Source: JBFMFE01 sp040752295
GTDB taxonomy: Bacteria > UBP15 > UBA6099 > JBFMBQ01
Assembly: GCA_040752295.1 (NCBI GenBank)
Contig: JBFMFE010000061.1
Coordinates: 1-8,424 of the forward strand
DNA length: 8,424 nucleotides
Direction of reading: 5' to 3'
The notes under the pieces are model-generated. The model had not been told where the DNA came from and made no database searches. It saw nothing but the letters and a program-made list of their open reading frames with translations. The position numbers were made by a program, and so were the translations under genes. This document shows positions 1 to 5,830 of the stretch, in pieces (the first letter of the stretch is position 1; every line of letters begins with the position of its first letter).

Positions 1-4
1 CCAT
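1..4 (-). CDS. Start codon of a gene running off the left edge
   Basis: Only the ATG (reverse complement of positions 2-4) and one more base are inside the window, so the product cannot be identified. The start is supported by context. A full AAGGAGG ribosome binding site sits 6 nt upstream, and a TTGACA-N17-TATAAT promoter with a palindromic operator lies just behind it, all on the minus strand. The gene runs in the same direction as every other gene here, but has its own promoter beyond the surE terminator. A palindrome over the start site suggests a repressor-controlled or self-regulated gene, which is inference only. Confidence 0.65.
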
Positions 5-10
5 GGTCCG

Positions 11-17
11 CCTCCTT
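11..17 (-). promoter_or_regulatory. Ribosome binding site AAGGAGG
   Basis: On the minus strand this reads AAGGAGG, a full match to the anti-Shine-Dalgarno complement, followed by the 6-nt spacer CGGACC and then ATG. It is the strongest ribosome binding site in the window and fixes the start of the gene leaving on the left. Confidence 0.8.
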
Positions 18-25
18 GTTCTTGT

Positions 26-51
26 ATCTGTTAGCGTATTAACTAACAGAT
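26..51. promoter_or_regulatory. Palindromic operator over the promoter start site
   Basis: A perfect 9-bp inverted repeat, ATCTGTTAG and CTAACAGAT, is separated by 8 bp. It begins within the last two bases of the -10 box and covers the expected transcription start near position 43. A bound protein there would block RNA polymerase, so a repressor site is the simplest reading. The size (26 bp) and symmetry fit TetR-type or similar dimeric repressors, but the cognate protein is not in the window. No T-run follows it in the direction of transcription, so it is less likely to be a terminator. Confidence 0.65.
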
Positions 52-78
52 TATAAGTCAAAAAATATATGATGTCAA
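50..78 (-). promoter_or_regulatory. Consensus sigma70 promoter TTGACA-N17-TATAAT
   Basis: On the minus strand the -35 box TTGACA (78-73) and the -10 box TATAAT (55-50) are both perfect matches to the sigma70 consensus, with an optimal 17-bp spacer that is very AT-rich. Transcription would start near position 43, giving a leader of roughly 40 nt before the ATG at position 4. It drives the gene that leaves the window on the left. Confidence 0.85.
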
Positions 79-197
79 GTAGGTCTATGCTAAAATATCA
101 TTGTGAAAAAGTGCGAAAGTTCACATGTTGTAAAGAACGAATATCTAATAACGAACAAGTCGAACGATCAATTTCTTGTTATTCTTCTTTGCTTTCC

Positions 198-236
198 TTC
201 GATATTCTGCGGTTCGAAATTCTGCATTCGATATTC
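198..236 (+). repeat. Three near-tandem copies of TTCGAWATTC
   Basis: The decamers TTCGATATTC (198-207), TTCGAAATTC (213-222) and TTCGATATTC (227-236) occur at 15- and 14-bp intervals in an AT-rich tract from about 130 to 265. Related words (CGAATATC, CGAACAAG, CGAACGA) lie just upstream. The segment GGTTCGAAATT reappears in inverted orientation near 5853-5863 and a related TTCGATATC near 4252, so this looks like a degenerate intergenic repeat family. No function can be assigned. Confidence 0.5.
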
Positions 237-255
237 ATCTTTATAATACATCAAT

Positions 256-375
256 TTATGATTGACACGATACTATTTTTGTCGCCTTGATGCGGCGCAG
301 GTCGGCCATCATGTCGTCCCACGCGACAATGCGGGGACAGGTACCCATAAGCGTTAACTTAACAGAGGTTGTCAT
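256..375 (-). pseudogene. Short GC-rich coding-like remnant, possibly transposase C-terminus
   Basis: A 39-codon minus-strand reading frame runs from an ATG at 375 to a TAA at 258-256. Its middle (about 335-279) is a GC-rich island in AT-rich surroundings and encodes a segment reading RIVAWDDMMADLRRIKATKI, which has the look of real protein. From memory, a Trp-Asp-Asp-x2-x-Asp-Leu-x2-x-Lys-Ala pattern occurs near the C-terminus of some IS4-superfamily (IS1634-like) transposases. This was not checked. The stretch around 332-343 (GGGGACAGGTAC) also resembles sequences seen beside REP-type elements. The frame is too short to be a functional enzyme and has no well-spaced ribosome binding site. 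A decayed mobile-element fragment is the favoured reading. Confidence 0.25.
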
Positions 376-413
376 ACCCCTCGATTACATCCTCCAGCGT
401 CTGGTGTTAACGT

Positions 414-560
414 GAATTAACACTACAGCGCAGGTTTTGCAAAAATGGAGTTTTTTTTCTGACAGGCAAGATGCCTGTCCCACTGAAAAATGATATTTTT
501 GAAATAGTGGGACATGCTTCCAGCCTGTCAAAACGAAAAGTTGCGCTGTAATGTTAATTC
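414..560. repeat. Nested inverted-repeat element (paired REP-like units)
   Basis: The outer arms 414-432 and 542-560 are 19-bp inverted repeats with one mismatch (GAATTAACA..TACAGCGCA). Inside them, arms 461-484 and 506-529 are 24-bp inverted repeats matching at 20 positions. Each inner arm also contains its own small palindrome, for example GACAGGCA-AGA-TGCCTGTC at 461-479. The centre (486-500) is a further inverted repeat, AAAAAT-GAT-ATTTTT. The left half carries about 16 nt more than the right, including a run of eight Ts. This matches the plan of two inverted REP units or a small non-autonomous palindromic element. No protein gene and no clear target duplication are seen. Confidence 0.7.
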
Positions 561-675
561 CCGGCTGTGAAAGCGACAGTGAATCGCCGAACTCCAAAAT
601 CAGTGAATTACTCAGCCCTTTCGGACGGGGCATCAAGTAAGAAAGGCAAACATGGAATTTTTAATCGGCATTCAT

Positions 676-695
676 CCCCACCCTTCTGAGTGGGG
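676..695. repeat. Small GC hairpin CCCCAC/GTGGGG
   Basis: A 6-bp perfect stem (676-681 with 690-695) encloses an 8-nt loop. It lies just beyond the surE terminator in the direction of transcription and has no T-run of its own. It may be a backup terminator arm or a relic of the repeat-rich region. Nothing else recognisable was found between 561 and 715. Confidence 0.3.
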
Positions 696-715
696 TATTC
701 TGCCCGGATTTTTAT

Positions 716-767
716 AAAAAAGCGGTTTTTCAAGCGAATTTTAATTGTTGAGACCGGAAAAACCGCT
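716..767 (-). terminator. Rho-independent-type terminator after surE
   Basis: On the minus strand AGCGGTTTTTC (767-757) pairs perfectly over 11 bp with GAAAAACCGCT (731-721) across a 25-nt loop. It is followed at once by a run of Ts (721-716). It begins 35 bp after the surE stop codon, in the right orientation to end transcripts of surE and upstream genes. The long loop and A/T-rich half of the stem make it weaker than a textbook terminator. Confidence 0.6.
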
Positions 768-802
768 GTGTTTGGGTTATGAAATGATGAACCTGGAAGC
801 GT

Positions 803-1576
803 TCAAGGCGTCCCGCCGAGGGGGTCTTTTATCCTGAGGCTCTCGAGAAGTCCGGTGTGTGTCATGTCGAGGTTGATCGGCGTGATGGACACAAGCCCCT
901 CGCTTACGGCGCGGTAGTCCGTTCCGCTGTTCTTCGTTTCGCCGGGCACGAGCGTTCCGGTGATCCAGTAGTACGACTGTCCGCGCGGGTCGGTCCTCTT
1001 GTCGAGCACGTCCCTGTAGGTGCGTGTTCCGAGAGCCGTAACGCGGAAGCCCCGGTACTGGTCGCCGGCGACGGGCGGCACGTTTATGTTGAGGATGGCG
1101 CTTCCGGGCAGTCCACTTTCTGCGATCTGGGGAGCAAGCCCCGCCATGAACGCCCTGGCAAGCCCGTATTCGCCGACGTTGTATCTGGAGAGCGAGACGG
1201 CGATGGCTGGTTTGCCGAGGAGCGCAGCCTCCATCGCGCCCGCCACCGTCCCCGAGTACAGCACGTCTTCGCCCAGGTTCGGTCCGCTGTTTATCCCCGA
1301 GATGACGAGGCCGGCGTCCGGCGCGACCTCGAACAGCCCCAGCATGGTGCAGTCCGTGGGCGTCCCGTTCGAGTACCACACGGCGACGTTCTTTTCCTCG
1401 GACTCCCGGGCGCGGTTCAGCCTCAGGGGCTTGTGGAGGGTGACGGCGTGGCTTGCCGCCGAGCGCTGCCGCTCGGGGGCGACGATCACCACTTCCGCGC
1501 GCGGAGCGAGCGCGCGGGCAAGCTCGCGGATTCCCTCCGCCCTGTACCCGTCGTCGTTCGTGAGCAGTATCTTCAT
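803..1576 (-). CDS. surE: 5'/3'-nucleotidase SurE
   Basis: A 257-residue protein of the SurE family, cytosolic metal-dependent phosphatases that release phosphate from nucleoside 5'- and 3'-monophosphates and, in some members, short polyphosphate. The N-terminus MKILLTNDDG carries the metal-binding pair Asp8-Asp9. Ser39 lies in RSAASHAVTLHKPL, and Asn96 lies in SGINSGPNLGEDVLYSGTVA, the second family signature and metal ligand. Length is normal for the family (about 250-265). The ATG is preceded by GAGGG 9 nt upstream, and the protein begins exactly where homologues do. It starts 58 bp after the flavoprotein gene on the same strand and is followed by a terminator-like hairpin, so it is probably the last gene of its transcript. 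In many proteobacteria surE sits next to pcm or rpoS. Neither is seen here. Confidence 0.95.
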   Translation of the reverse strand: MKILLTNDDGYRAEGIRELARALAPRAEVVIVAPERQRSAASHAVTLHKPLRLNRARESEEKNVAVWYSNGTPTDCTMLGLFEVAPDAGLVISGINSGPNLGEDVLYSGTVAGAMEAALLGKPAIAVSLSRYNVGEYGLARAFMAGLAPQIAESGLPGSAILNINVPPVAGDQYRGFRVTALGTRTYRDVLDKRTDPRGQSYYWITGTLVPGETKNSGTDYRAVSEGLVSITPINLDMTHTGLLESLRIKDPLGGTP

Positions 1577-1634
1577 CTCCGCGCGCCCTCGAACCTTCCG
1601 ACCATTCTTTACCCTCGATGCGCCGCCGGCGCTT

Positions 1635-3017
1635 TCAGCCCTTCTTTTTTCCCTTCAGCCTTCTGATTATTGACCTTGCCGCCATAACGCCCGACGCGGA
1701 CGCCTGGACGAGTCCCCTTGTGACGCCGGCGCCGTCGCCGACGGCGTAGAGTCCGGCGATGTCGGTTTCGAGTTCGGACGAGAGTTCGAGGCGCGAGGAG
1801 TAGAACTTGACCTCGACGCCGTAAAGGAGCGTGTGCGGGGAGTTTATTCCCGGCGCCGTGTCGTCGAGCGCCCGGAGCATCTCGAGTATGCCCGTGAGAT
1901 ACCTGTAGGGGAGAACGAAGCTGAGGTCTCCGGGCGTCGCGCTTTTGAGCGTGGGGACGACGGTGGACTTTTCGATGCGCGCCGGTGTGGAGCGTCTGCC
2001 GGCGTGAAGGTCGCCCAGGCGCTGGACGATCACTCCGCCGCCGATGAGGTTTGCAAGCCGCGCGATGAAGCGCCCGTACGCGATCGGCTCGCTGAACGGC
2101 TTGGTGAAGCTCGTGCTGACGAGCACCGCGAAGTTCGTGTTTGAAGTCCGCGTCCTCGAATAACTGTGACCGTTTACGGTAACGACGTCGCCGTTTTTTT
2201 CGATGACCACCTCGCCGTGCGGGCACATGCAGAAGGTTCTGACGCTGTCGTCGAACGATCGCGACGCGAACAGGAACTTTGACTCGTACAGCGAAGCGGT
2301 GAGGTGCGCCGTGACGGCGGCGGGGACCTCGACGCGCACCCCGATGTCCACCGGGTTGTGCGTGGTGGGAAGCCCGAGCCTTCCGGCTTCCTCCGAGAGC
2401 CACCTGCTCCCCTCGCGCCCGGGAGCGACGATGACGAACGGCGCGGAGTATCGCGCGTCATCCAGGGCGACGCCGCGGACGCCGCCGCTCCCGCACAGTA
2501 TCTCCCGCACGGGCGAATGGAACCTCATGTCGAGCTTTCCCTCGAGGTCCCTGCGGATTCTCCTGAGGATGCGGGGGCAGTTTTCGGTTCCGATGTGCCG
2601 TATGCTGGAGACGACGAGCTTGAGGTTGGCGAGCGACGCCCTGCGCTGGATTTCGGCGACGCGGTCGGAGTCGCCGCCGTAAAGCGATTTCGCGGCGCCG
2701 TACCCGACGTATACGCCGTCCACGTAACGGATGATCTCTTCGAGCAGCGGGACGTCAACGAAGCCCGCGAGCGAGCCGCCGACGTGCGGCGAGAGGTTGA
2801 GCTTTCCGTCGCTGAACGCGCCCGAGCCGCCCCATCCCGACAGTATGGATGAGGGATCAGTGCGGTCGCGACCGTCTATGTCAGCGCCCTTTTCGAGAAG
2901 GAGCGTCCGCAGTCCCTTCTCCCGGACGAGTTCGAGCGCGGCGAAAATCCCGGCGGGACCGGCGCCGACTATTATCACGTCGTAGTCTTTCCTTTTCCCG
3001 CCGGCGCGTTTCGCCAT
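1635..3017 (-). CDS. FAD-dependent oxidoreductase, COG2509-like
   Basis: A 460-residue flavoprotein. Residues 12-23 (YDVIIVGAGPAG) form the Rossmann dinucleotide-binding loop that holds FAD. Around residues 58-78 is LSGWGGSGAFSDGKLNLSP, a segment typical of the uncharacterised FAD-dependent dehydrogenase family COG2509. Near the C-terminus LYAVGDGAGVTRGLVQAS is the second FAD-contacting motif (GDG..G). Length fits the family, so the gene looks intact. No signal peptide or membrane segment is evident and the N-terminus is basic (MAKRAGGKRK), suggesting a cytosolic enzyme. The physiological substrate of this family is not known to me. It begins 76 bp beyond the tRNA-Pro gene and ends 58 bp before surE. 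No strong Shine-Dalgarno sequence precedes the ATG, which was chosen because the next in-frame starts would cut into the Rossmann fold. Confidence 0.88.
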   Translation of the reverse strand: MAKRAGGKRKDYDVIIVGAGPAGIFAALELVREKGLRTLLLEKGADIDGRDRTDPSSILSGWGGSGAFSDGKLNLSPHVGGSLAGFVDVPLLEEIIRYVDGVYVGYGAAKSLYGGDSDRVAEIQRRASLANLKLVVSSIRHIGTENCPRILRRIRRDLEGKLDMRFHSPVREILCGSGGVRGVALDDARYSAPFVIVAPGREGSRWLSEEAGRLGLPTTHNPVDIGVRVEVPAAVTAHLTASLYESKFLFASRSFDDSVRTFCMCPHGEVVIEKNGDVVTVNGHSYSRTRTSNTNFAVLVSTSFTKPFSEPIAYGRFIARLANLIGGGVIVQRLGDLHAGRRSTPARIEKSTVVPTLKSATPGDLSFVLPYRYLTGILEMLRALDDTAPGINSPHTLLYGVEVKFYSSRLELSSELETDIAGLYAVGDGAGVTRGLVQASASGVMAARSIIRRLKGKKKG

Positions 3018-3093
3018 TTCAGACGCTCAGCAACAGGAGAAGATTCCGCCGCAGCCTGCGCGCAGGGGCGCGGACGCCGCGCGGCAAAAAAAA

Positions 3094-3168
3094 TCGGGGA
3101 GAGCGGATTTGAACCGCCGACCCCACGCCCCCCAGACGTGTGCGCTAACCAGGCTGCGCCACTCCCCG
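3094..3168 (-). tRNA. tRNA-Pro (anticodon GGG)
   Basis: On the minus strand the sequence folds as a complete cloverleaf. The acceptor stem CGGGGAG/CTCCCCG is 7 bp, the D arm GCGC/GCGC encloses AGCCTGGTTA, and the anticodon stem CACGT/GCGTG carries loop CTGGGGG with anticodon GGG. A 5-nt variable loop follows, then the T arm GGCGG/CCGCT with loop TTCAAAT, and discriminator A. The 5' CGGGG is typical of bacterial proline tRNAs. The gene does not encode CCA, so the tail must be added by nucleotidyltransferase. A run of eight Ts follows the discriminator directly and could help end transcription. The first 24 nt are also the end of the upstream phasin-like reading frame. Confidence 0.95.
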
Positions 3169-3522
3169 GTTTTTCTTCTTTAAATTCTTGACTTCCCGAG
3201 CCATTTTGTCAAGCCTGAGGCTCATGTCCTCAACGTCCACGCGCCTCGCAAGCCCGAGTTCCTCGAAAACGTCGCCCGCAAGTCCTCTCGCCTCCGGTCT
3301 CAAGAGGTAATCCGCAAGCCCCCGTTCGCTTTCCGCCTTCCCGGAACCGGCGGCGCCCGGACACGGGAACGCCTCGCGCAGATCGTCGAGCACCACGCGC
3401 AAATCCTCCGCCTTCTCCCTGCCGCGCCGCTCAAGCTCGCCGGGGGCTTCCCTCAGCCGCTCTCCAGCGCGCACGGCGACCCCGAGAGCGATGCAGACGA
3501 TTTTCCCGATGCCGTCTTTCAC
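3145..3522 (-). CDS. Phasin-like coiled-coil protein
   Basis: A 125-residue, highly charged, probably helical protein. The N-terminus (MKDGIGKIVCIALGVAV) is followed by a charged helix (residues 20-51, RLREAPGELERRGREKAEDL). The C-terminal part reads VFEELGLARRVDVEDMSLRL and then DKMAREVKNLKKK. This layout, with a Gly-Leu-x-x-x-x-Asp-Val-Glu-Asp linker before a heptad-like coiled coil, resembles the phasin-superfamily proteins of COG3937, often annotated as polyhydroxyalkanoate granule regulators. Assignment is by pattern only. The start is GTG with a weak G-rich ribosome binding site. It follows the MaoC-type hydratase by 43 bp, a pairing that fits PHA or acyl-CoA metabolism. Residues 119-125 and the TAG stop are encoded inside the tRNA-Pro gene, so the native C-terminus may simply have run into the tRNA. 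Confidence 0.7.
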   Translation of the reverse strand: MKDGIGKIVCIALGVAVRAGERLREAPGELERRGREKAEDLRVVLDDLREAFPCPGAAGSGKAESERGLADYLLRPEARGLAGDVFEELGLARRVDVEDMSLRLDKMAREVKNLKKKNRGVAQPG

Positions 3523-3565
3523 GTGCCCCCGCCCGCTCCGATCAGCCCGCGGACCGGACGGAACC

Positions 3566-4018
3566 TCACCCCGGTCCGCCGAACGCCTTTTTCATCTCCG
3601 CCGTCGGCGGGATCACCGACGCCTCGCCGCCCATGACCTCCTCGCCCCGCTGGTTGGTCCAGGTGAGCTTCATCTTCACCCTTTTTTTCTCGTCGTTCTT
3701 TTCCACCACCTCGGCGGCGCAGGTGATCGTGTCGCCGAACCTGACCGGCGCGCGGAACCACACGTTCATCCTCGTCACGACCGTGCCCAGTCCCGGAAGC
3801 TTCATCCCGAGGACCGGCGCCGCAAGCCCGGCTGAAAGCCCGCCGTGGGCGATCCGCGTGCCGAAGGGCGTCCTCCGGGCAAACTCCTCGTTGACGTGCA
3901 CGGGGTTGAAATCGCCCGTTATTCCGGCGAACCCGTACACGTCCGACTCGGAAATGGTCTTCGCCGCGGACGCCCTGTCGCCGATGCTCAACTCTTCGTA
4001 AGTCCTGCCCGGTTCCAT
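3566..4018 (-). CDS. MaoC-like (R)-specific enoyl-CoA hydratase
   Basis: A 150-residue single hot-dog-fold protein of the MaoC/PhaJ family, which hydrates trans-2-enoyl-CoA to (R)-3-hydroxyacyl-CoA. The hydratase-2 motif is at residues 29-41 (GFAGITGDFNPVH), with catalytic Asp36 and His41. It is followed by the conserved AHGGLSAGL (57-65). A later segment, MNVWFRAPVRFGDTIT (84-99), is the usual second conserved block. Length is normal for a stand-alone PhaJ-type enzyme. The reading frame stays open further upstream to 4165, but the ATG at 4018 is chosen because GGGAGGGAG precedes it and the protein then starts as homologues do. The next gene downstream is phasin-like, which suggests supply of monomers for polyhydroxyalkanoate or another (R)-hydroxyacyl-CoA route. 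No PHA synthase is in the window, so that role is inference. Confidence 0.9.
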   Translation of the reverse strand: MEPGRTYEELSIGDRASAAKTISESDVYGFAGITGDFNPVHVNEEFARRTPFGTRIAHGGLSAGLAAPVLGMKLPGLGTVVTRMNVWFRAPVRFGDTITCAAEVVEKNDEKKRVKMKLTWTNQRGEEVMGGEASVIPPTAEMKKAFGGPG

Positions 4019-4133
4019 CGCTCCCTCCCGTTCGACGCGCGCTCGGCGCTTTATTTTCGCCGCTCTGGACGTTCGCGCCCATGCCGCCTGCTTCCGTGTC
4101 GCCGGCGGGACGCGCCCCGCCCCGCATACGACT

Positions 4134-4162
4134 ATCTTATCCGTTCCGATCCATGACGGCAA
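4134..4162 (-). promoter_or_regulatory. Candidate promoter for hydratase-phasin-tRNA unit
   Basis: On the minus strand TTGCCG (4162-4157) and TAAGAT (4139-4134) are separated by exactly 17 bp. Each matches the sigma70 consensus at 4 of 6 positions. Transcription would start near 4127, leaving about 110 nt before the hydratase ATG. It is the best promoter-like pair I found in the 342-bp spacer after the patatin gene, and could transcribe the hydratase, the phasin-like gene and tRNA-Pro together. Confidence 0.4.
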
Positions 4163-4191
4163 CATGAGAATGACGGCGGCATGCTCTTGGT

Positions 4192-4219
4192 TTCGGGCTT
4201 CGGGCTACAGGCTACGGGG
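4192..4219. repeat. Four tandem degenerate heptamers
   Basis: The units TTCGGGC, TTCGGGC, TACAGGC and TACGGGG follow one another without gaps. They lie in the spacer between the patatin and hydratase genes, upstream of the candidate hydratase promoter. Similar heptameric runs are known as intergenic low-complexity DNA in several bacterial groups. No function is evident. Confidence 0.55.
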
Positions 4220-4241
4220 AAAAACAGATAAATACGGGGAG

Positions 4242-4280
4242 GGATTCGTTGTTCGATATCCGCTTTTCATCGTTTATATA
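4242..4280. repeat. AT-rich intergenic repeat relative
   Basis: This tract contains TTCGTTGTTCGATATC followed by CGCTTTTCATCG and TTTATATA. The words resemble those of the 198-250 tract (TTCGATATTC, TTCATC, TTTATA), suggesting a member of the same decayed repeat family. The rest of the spacer (4281-4360) is GC-rich and shows nothing recognisable. Confidence 0.3.
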
Positions 4281-4360
4281 AGCCCGGATTGCTCGCGCGC
4301 CGCGAACAAGGACGAGGCTTTCCGGCGCGGGCGCGGGATGGGGCGCCGGCTGGCGGGGGT

Positions 4361-5722
4361 TCAGACGAGGTGCTGGTAGTTCGTGCGCATGACCTTCCGG
4401 TACTGTTCGTACCTGCTGCGCTCGAATTTGAACCTCCGCAGCCCTTTCTTCTCGAGTATTCCTTTTTCCGCGTACTCGGGGAGTTTCTCGATGCCGTGAA
4501 TGGCGAGGACTTCCTGCCCCACGGCGTACCCGATGTTGATAAGCTCGCGCGTCGCGAAGGGGAGCATGTTGAAGTGGTCCATGAAAAATATCTCGTTGGG
4601 CGACGGAAAGTATATGTACTTGAGGTCCGGGTTGAAGTTCATCTTCTCGCACAGTTCTTTTTTGAACTCCTCGTATTTTTCGTCGGACAGCCCCGGATAT
4701 TTCCTGCGAAAGGTGTCGGAGCAGACGTAGTCGTAGAGGATTTCCTGCTGTTCGTGGAATTCTTTCGGGGTCTGTATTTTCTGGTAAATGAGCGTGTTGA
4801 AAGCCTGTATGACGACCGAGTAAAGCCCCATCTCTATCACGCTTCCCATGTTTCCGTTGCGAATGTAGGGGGTGAACGTGTGCGACACGAATATGAGGTC
4901 AGCGCCCCGGTCCTTCGCCACGTGCGCGGAGAGGGCTTTTTTCACCTCGCCGTCGTAGTACCCGACGCCCTCGATTTCCACCGGCATGAAAAGTCCCGGC
5001 ACCGCGCAGGAGGCGTGCACCGCGCGCGGGATGGAAATCCCGTTGATGTACCTGTCGCGGTAGAAGTTGTCGTCGTCGGTCCCGATCCAGTCCGAGCGCA
5101 TGTGCCCTATGATCGCCTTCCGGGGATAGTCAACCTCGGTGGCGGTCACGAACAGCTCCAGTCCGAATTTCCGGTGCAGTTCCTCGAAGTCGGTGATCGG
5201 GAGGACGTCGTTCAGGTATTTTTCCAGTCGTGAGAGCGTGAAGAAGGCGACGGGAGGGATCAGTTCCCTTAACAGCGCCTCCAGTCCGATGCCCGGACCG
5301 TACTTTTCGCGGAGCCTGTGGATTGACATGTAGCGCTTCGCCGCGTCCATCATTTCGGGCAGGCTCGGCAGCCTTGGGAAAAAGACGTCCTGGTACGAGA
5401 ATCCCGTGAGGTCTCCCTTCTTTCTTCTCCGCGTGTTGTAGAAGTAGCTCAGAAGCGGCTTGTTTTCGAGCTTGGTCTCGATCACTTCCTCGTCGAAGCC
5501 GTTCACGGCGAGCGCGCCGAAGATGGAGCCGCCGCTGCTTCCGACGAGCAGGCTCACGTAGTGCCTGTCCGGCGAACGCTCTTCGGGGGGACCGGACGAT
5601 ATCTCGACGCCGTGCTCCTTGAGAGCGAGGTTGACGCCGATGTGGTAGAAAAGCGCCTTCGCCGCGCCGCCGCTGGCGACGAACGCGATCTTTTTGAACT
5701 TCGCGAGGTTGATTTTTTCCAC
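4361..5722 (-). CDS. Patatin-like phospholipase
   Basis: A 453-residue patatin-family acyl hydrolase, a serine lipase type that cleaves acyl chains from phospholipids or other lipids with a Ser-Asp dyad. The oxyanion-hole segment is VASGGAAKALFYHIG (residues 15-29). The nucleophile elbow GSSGG (61-65) places the catalytic serine at Ser63. The catalytic aspartate is probably Asp257 in YYDGE, where most patatins have DGG or DGA. The region before it, IPRAVHASCAVPGLFMPVEI, is the typical SxAxPxxFxP block. About 190 residues follow that I cannot assign to a domain. No signal peptide is seen, so a cytosolic or membrane-associated enzyme is likely. The GTG at 5722 is preferred because GGGGAG lies 7 nt upstream. 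A TTG at 5740 is in frame but would place that ribosome site inside the gene. The gene stands alone, with 196 bp before it and 342 bp after it. Confidence 0.88.
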   Translation of the reverse strand: MEKINLAKFKKIAFVASGGAAKALFYHIGVNLALKEHGVEISSGPPEERSPDRHYVSLLVGSSGGSIFGALAVNGFDEEVIETKLENKPLLSYFYNTRRRKKGDLTGFSYQDVFFPRLPSLPEMMDAAKRYMSIHRLREKYGPGIGLEALLRELIPPVAFFTLSRLEKYLNDVLPITDFEELHRKFGLELFVTATEVDYPRKAIIGHMRSDWIGTDDDNFYRDRYINGISIPRAVHASCAVPGLFMPVEIEGVGYYDGEVKKALSAHVAKDRGADLIFVSHTFTPYIRNGNMGSVIEMGLYSVVIQAFNTLIYQKIQTPKEFHEQQEILYDYVCSDTFRRKYPGLSDEKYEEFKKELCEKMNFNPDLKYIYFPSPNEIFFMDHFNMLPFATRELINIGYAVGQEVLAIHGIEKLPEYAEKGILEKKGLRRFKFERSRYEQYRKVMRTNYQHLV

Positions 5723-5760
5723 CCGTGCGCTCCCCGTCAAATGAACATTTTCACAAGCTT

Positions 5761-5766
5761 ATTATA
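5761..5766 (-). promoter_or_regulatory. Possible -10 box of patatin gene
   Basis: A perfect TATAAT reads on the minus strand 38 bp before the GTG start of the patatin gene. No good -35 box lies 16-18 bp upstream, the closest being TTACCA at about 19 bp. The promoter is therefore uncertain. Confidence 0.35.
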
Positions 5767-5830
5767 ACTCTTTTCGGAGCATCCGTGGTAACGCTTTACC
5801 GAACTTAAGCGGCAGGAACGAAACGATCGG

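Noticed and set aside
69..290. Plus-strand frame of 73 codons
   Set aside because: It overlaps the -35 region and the TTCGAWATTC repeats, has no ribosome binding site, and its translation is low-complexity without a recognisable domain.
385..636. Minus-strand frame of 83 codons
   Set aside because: Most of it is the nested inverted repeat at 414-560. The translation looks like a by-product of that element.
857..1673. Long plus-strand frames opposite surE
   Set aside because: They are mirror frames of a GC-rich gene. The minus-strand frame has all the SurE motifs.
3055..3066. Perfect palindrome CCTGCGCGCAGG between tRNA-Pro and the flavoprotein gene
   Set aside because: A 12-bp palindrome is easy to find by chance in such GC-rich DNA. 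It has no T-run and no second copy in the window.
4019..4165. Upstream extension of the MaoC-type hydratase to an ATG at 4165
   Set aside because: It would add 49 residues unlike the family and overlap the candidate promoter. The ATG at 4018 has a strong ribosome binding site.
4289..5233. Plus-strand frame of 314 codons opposite the patatin gene
   Set aside because: It is an antisense shadow. The minus strand carries the catalytic motifs and a coherent full-length protein.
5723..5740. TTG start for the patatin gene at 5740
   Set aside because: The GGGGAG ribosome site would then lie inside the gene. The GTG at 5722 has correct spacing to it.
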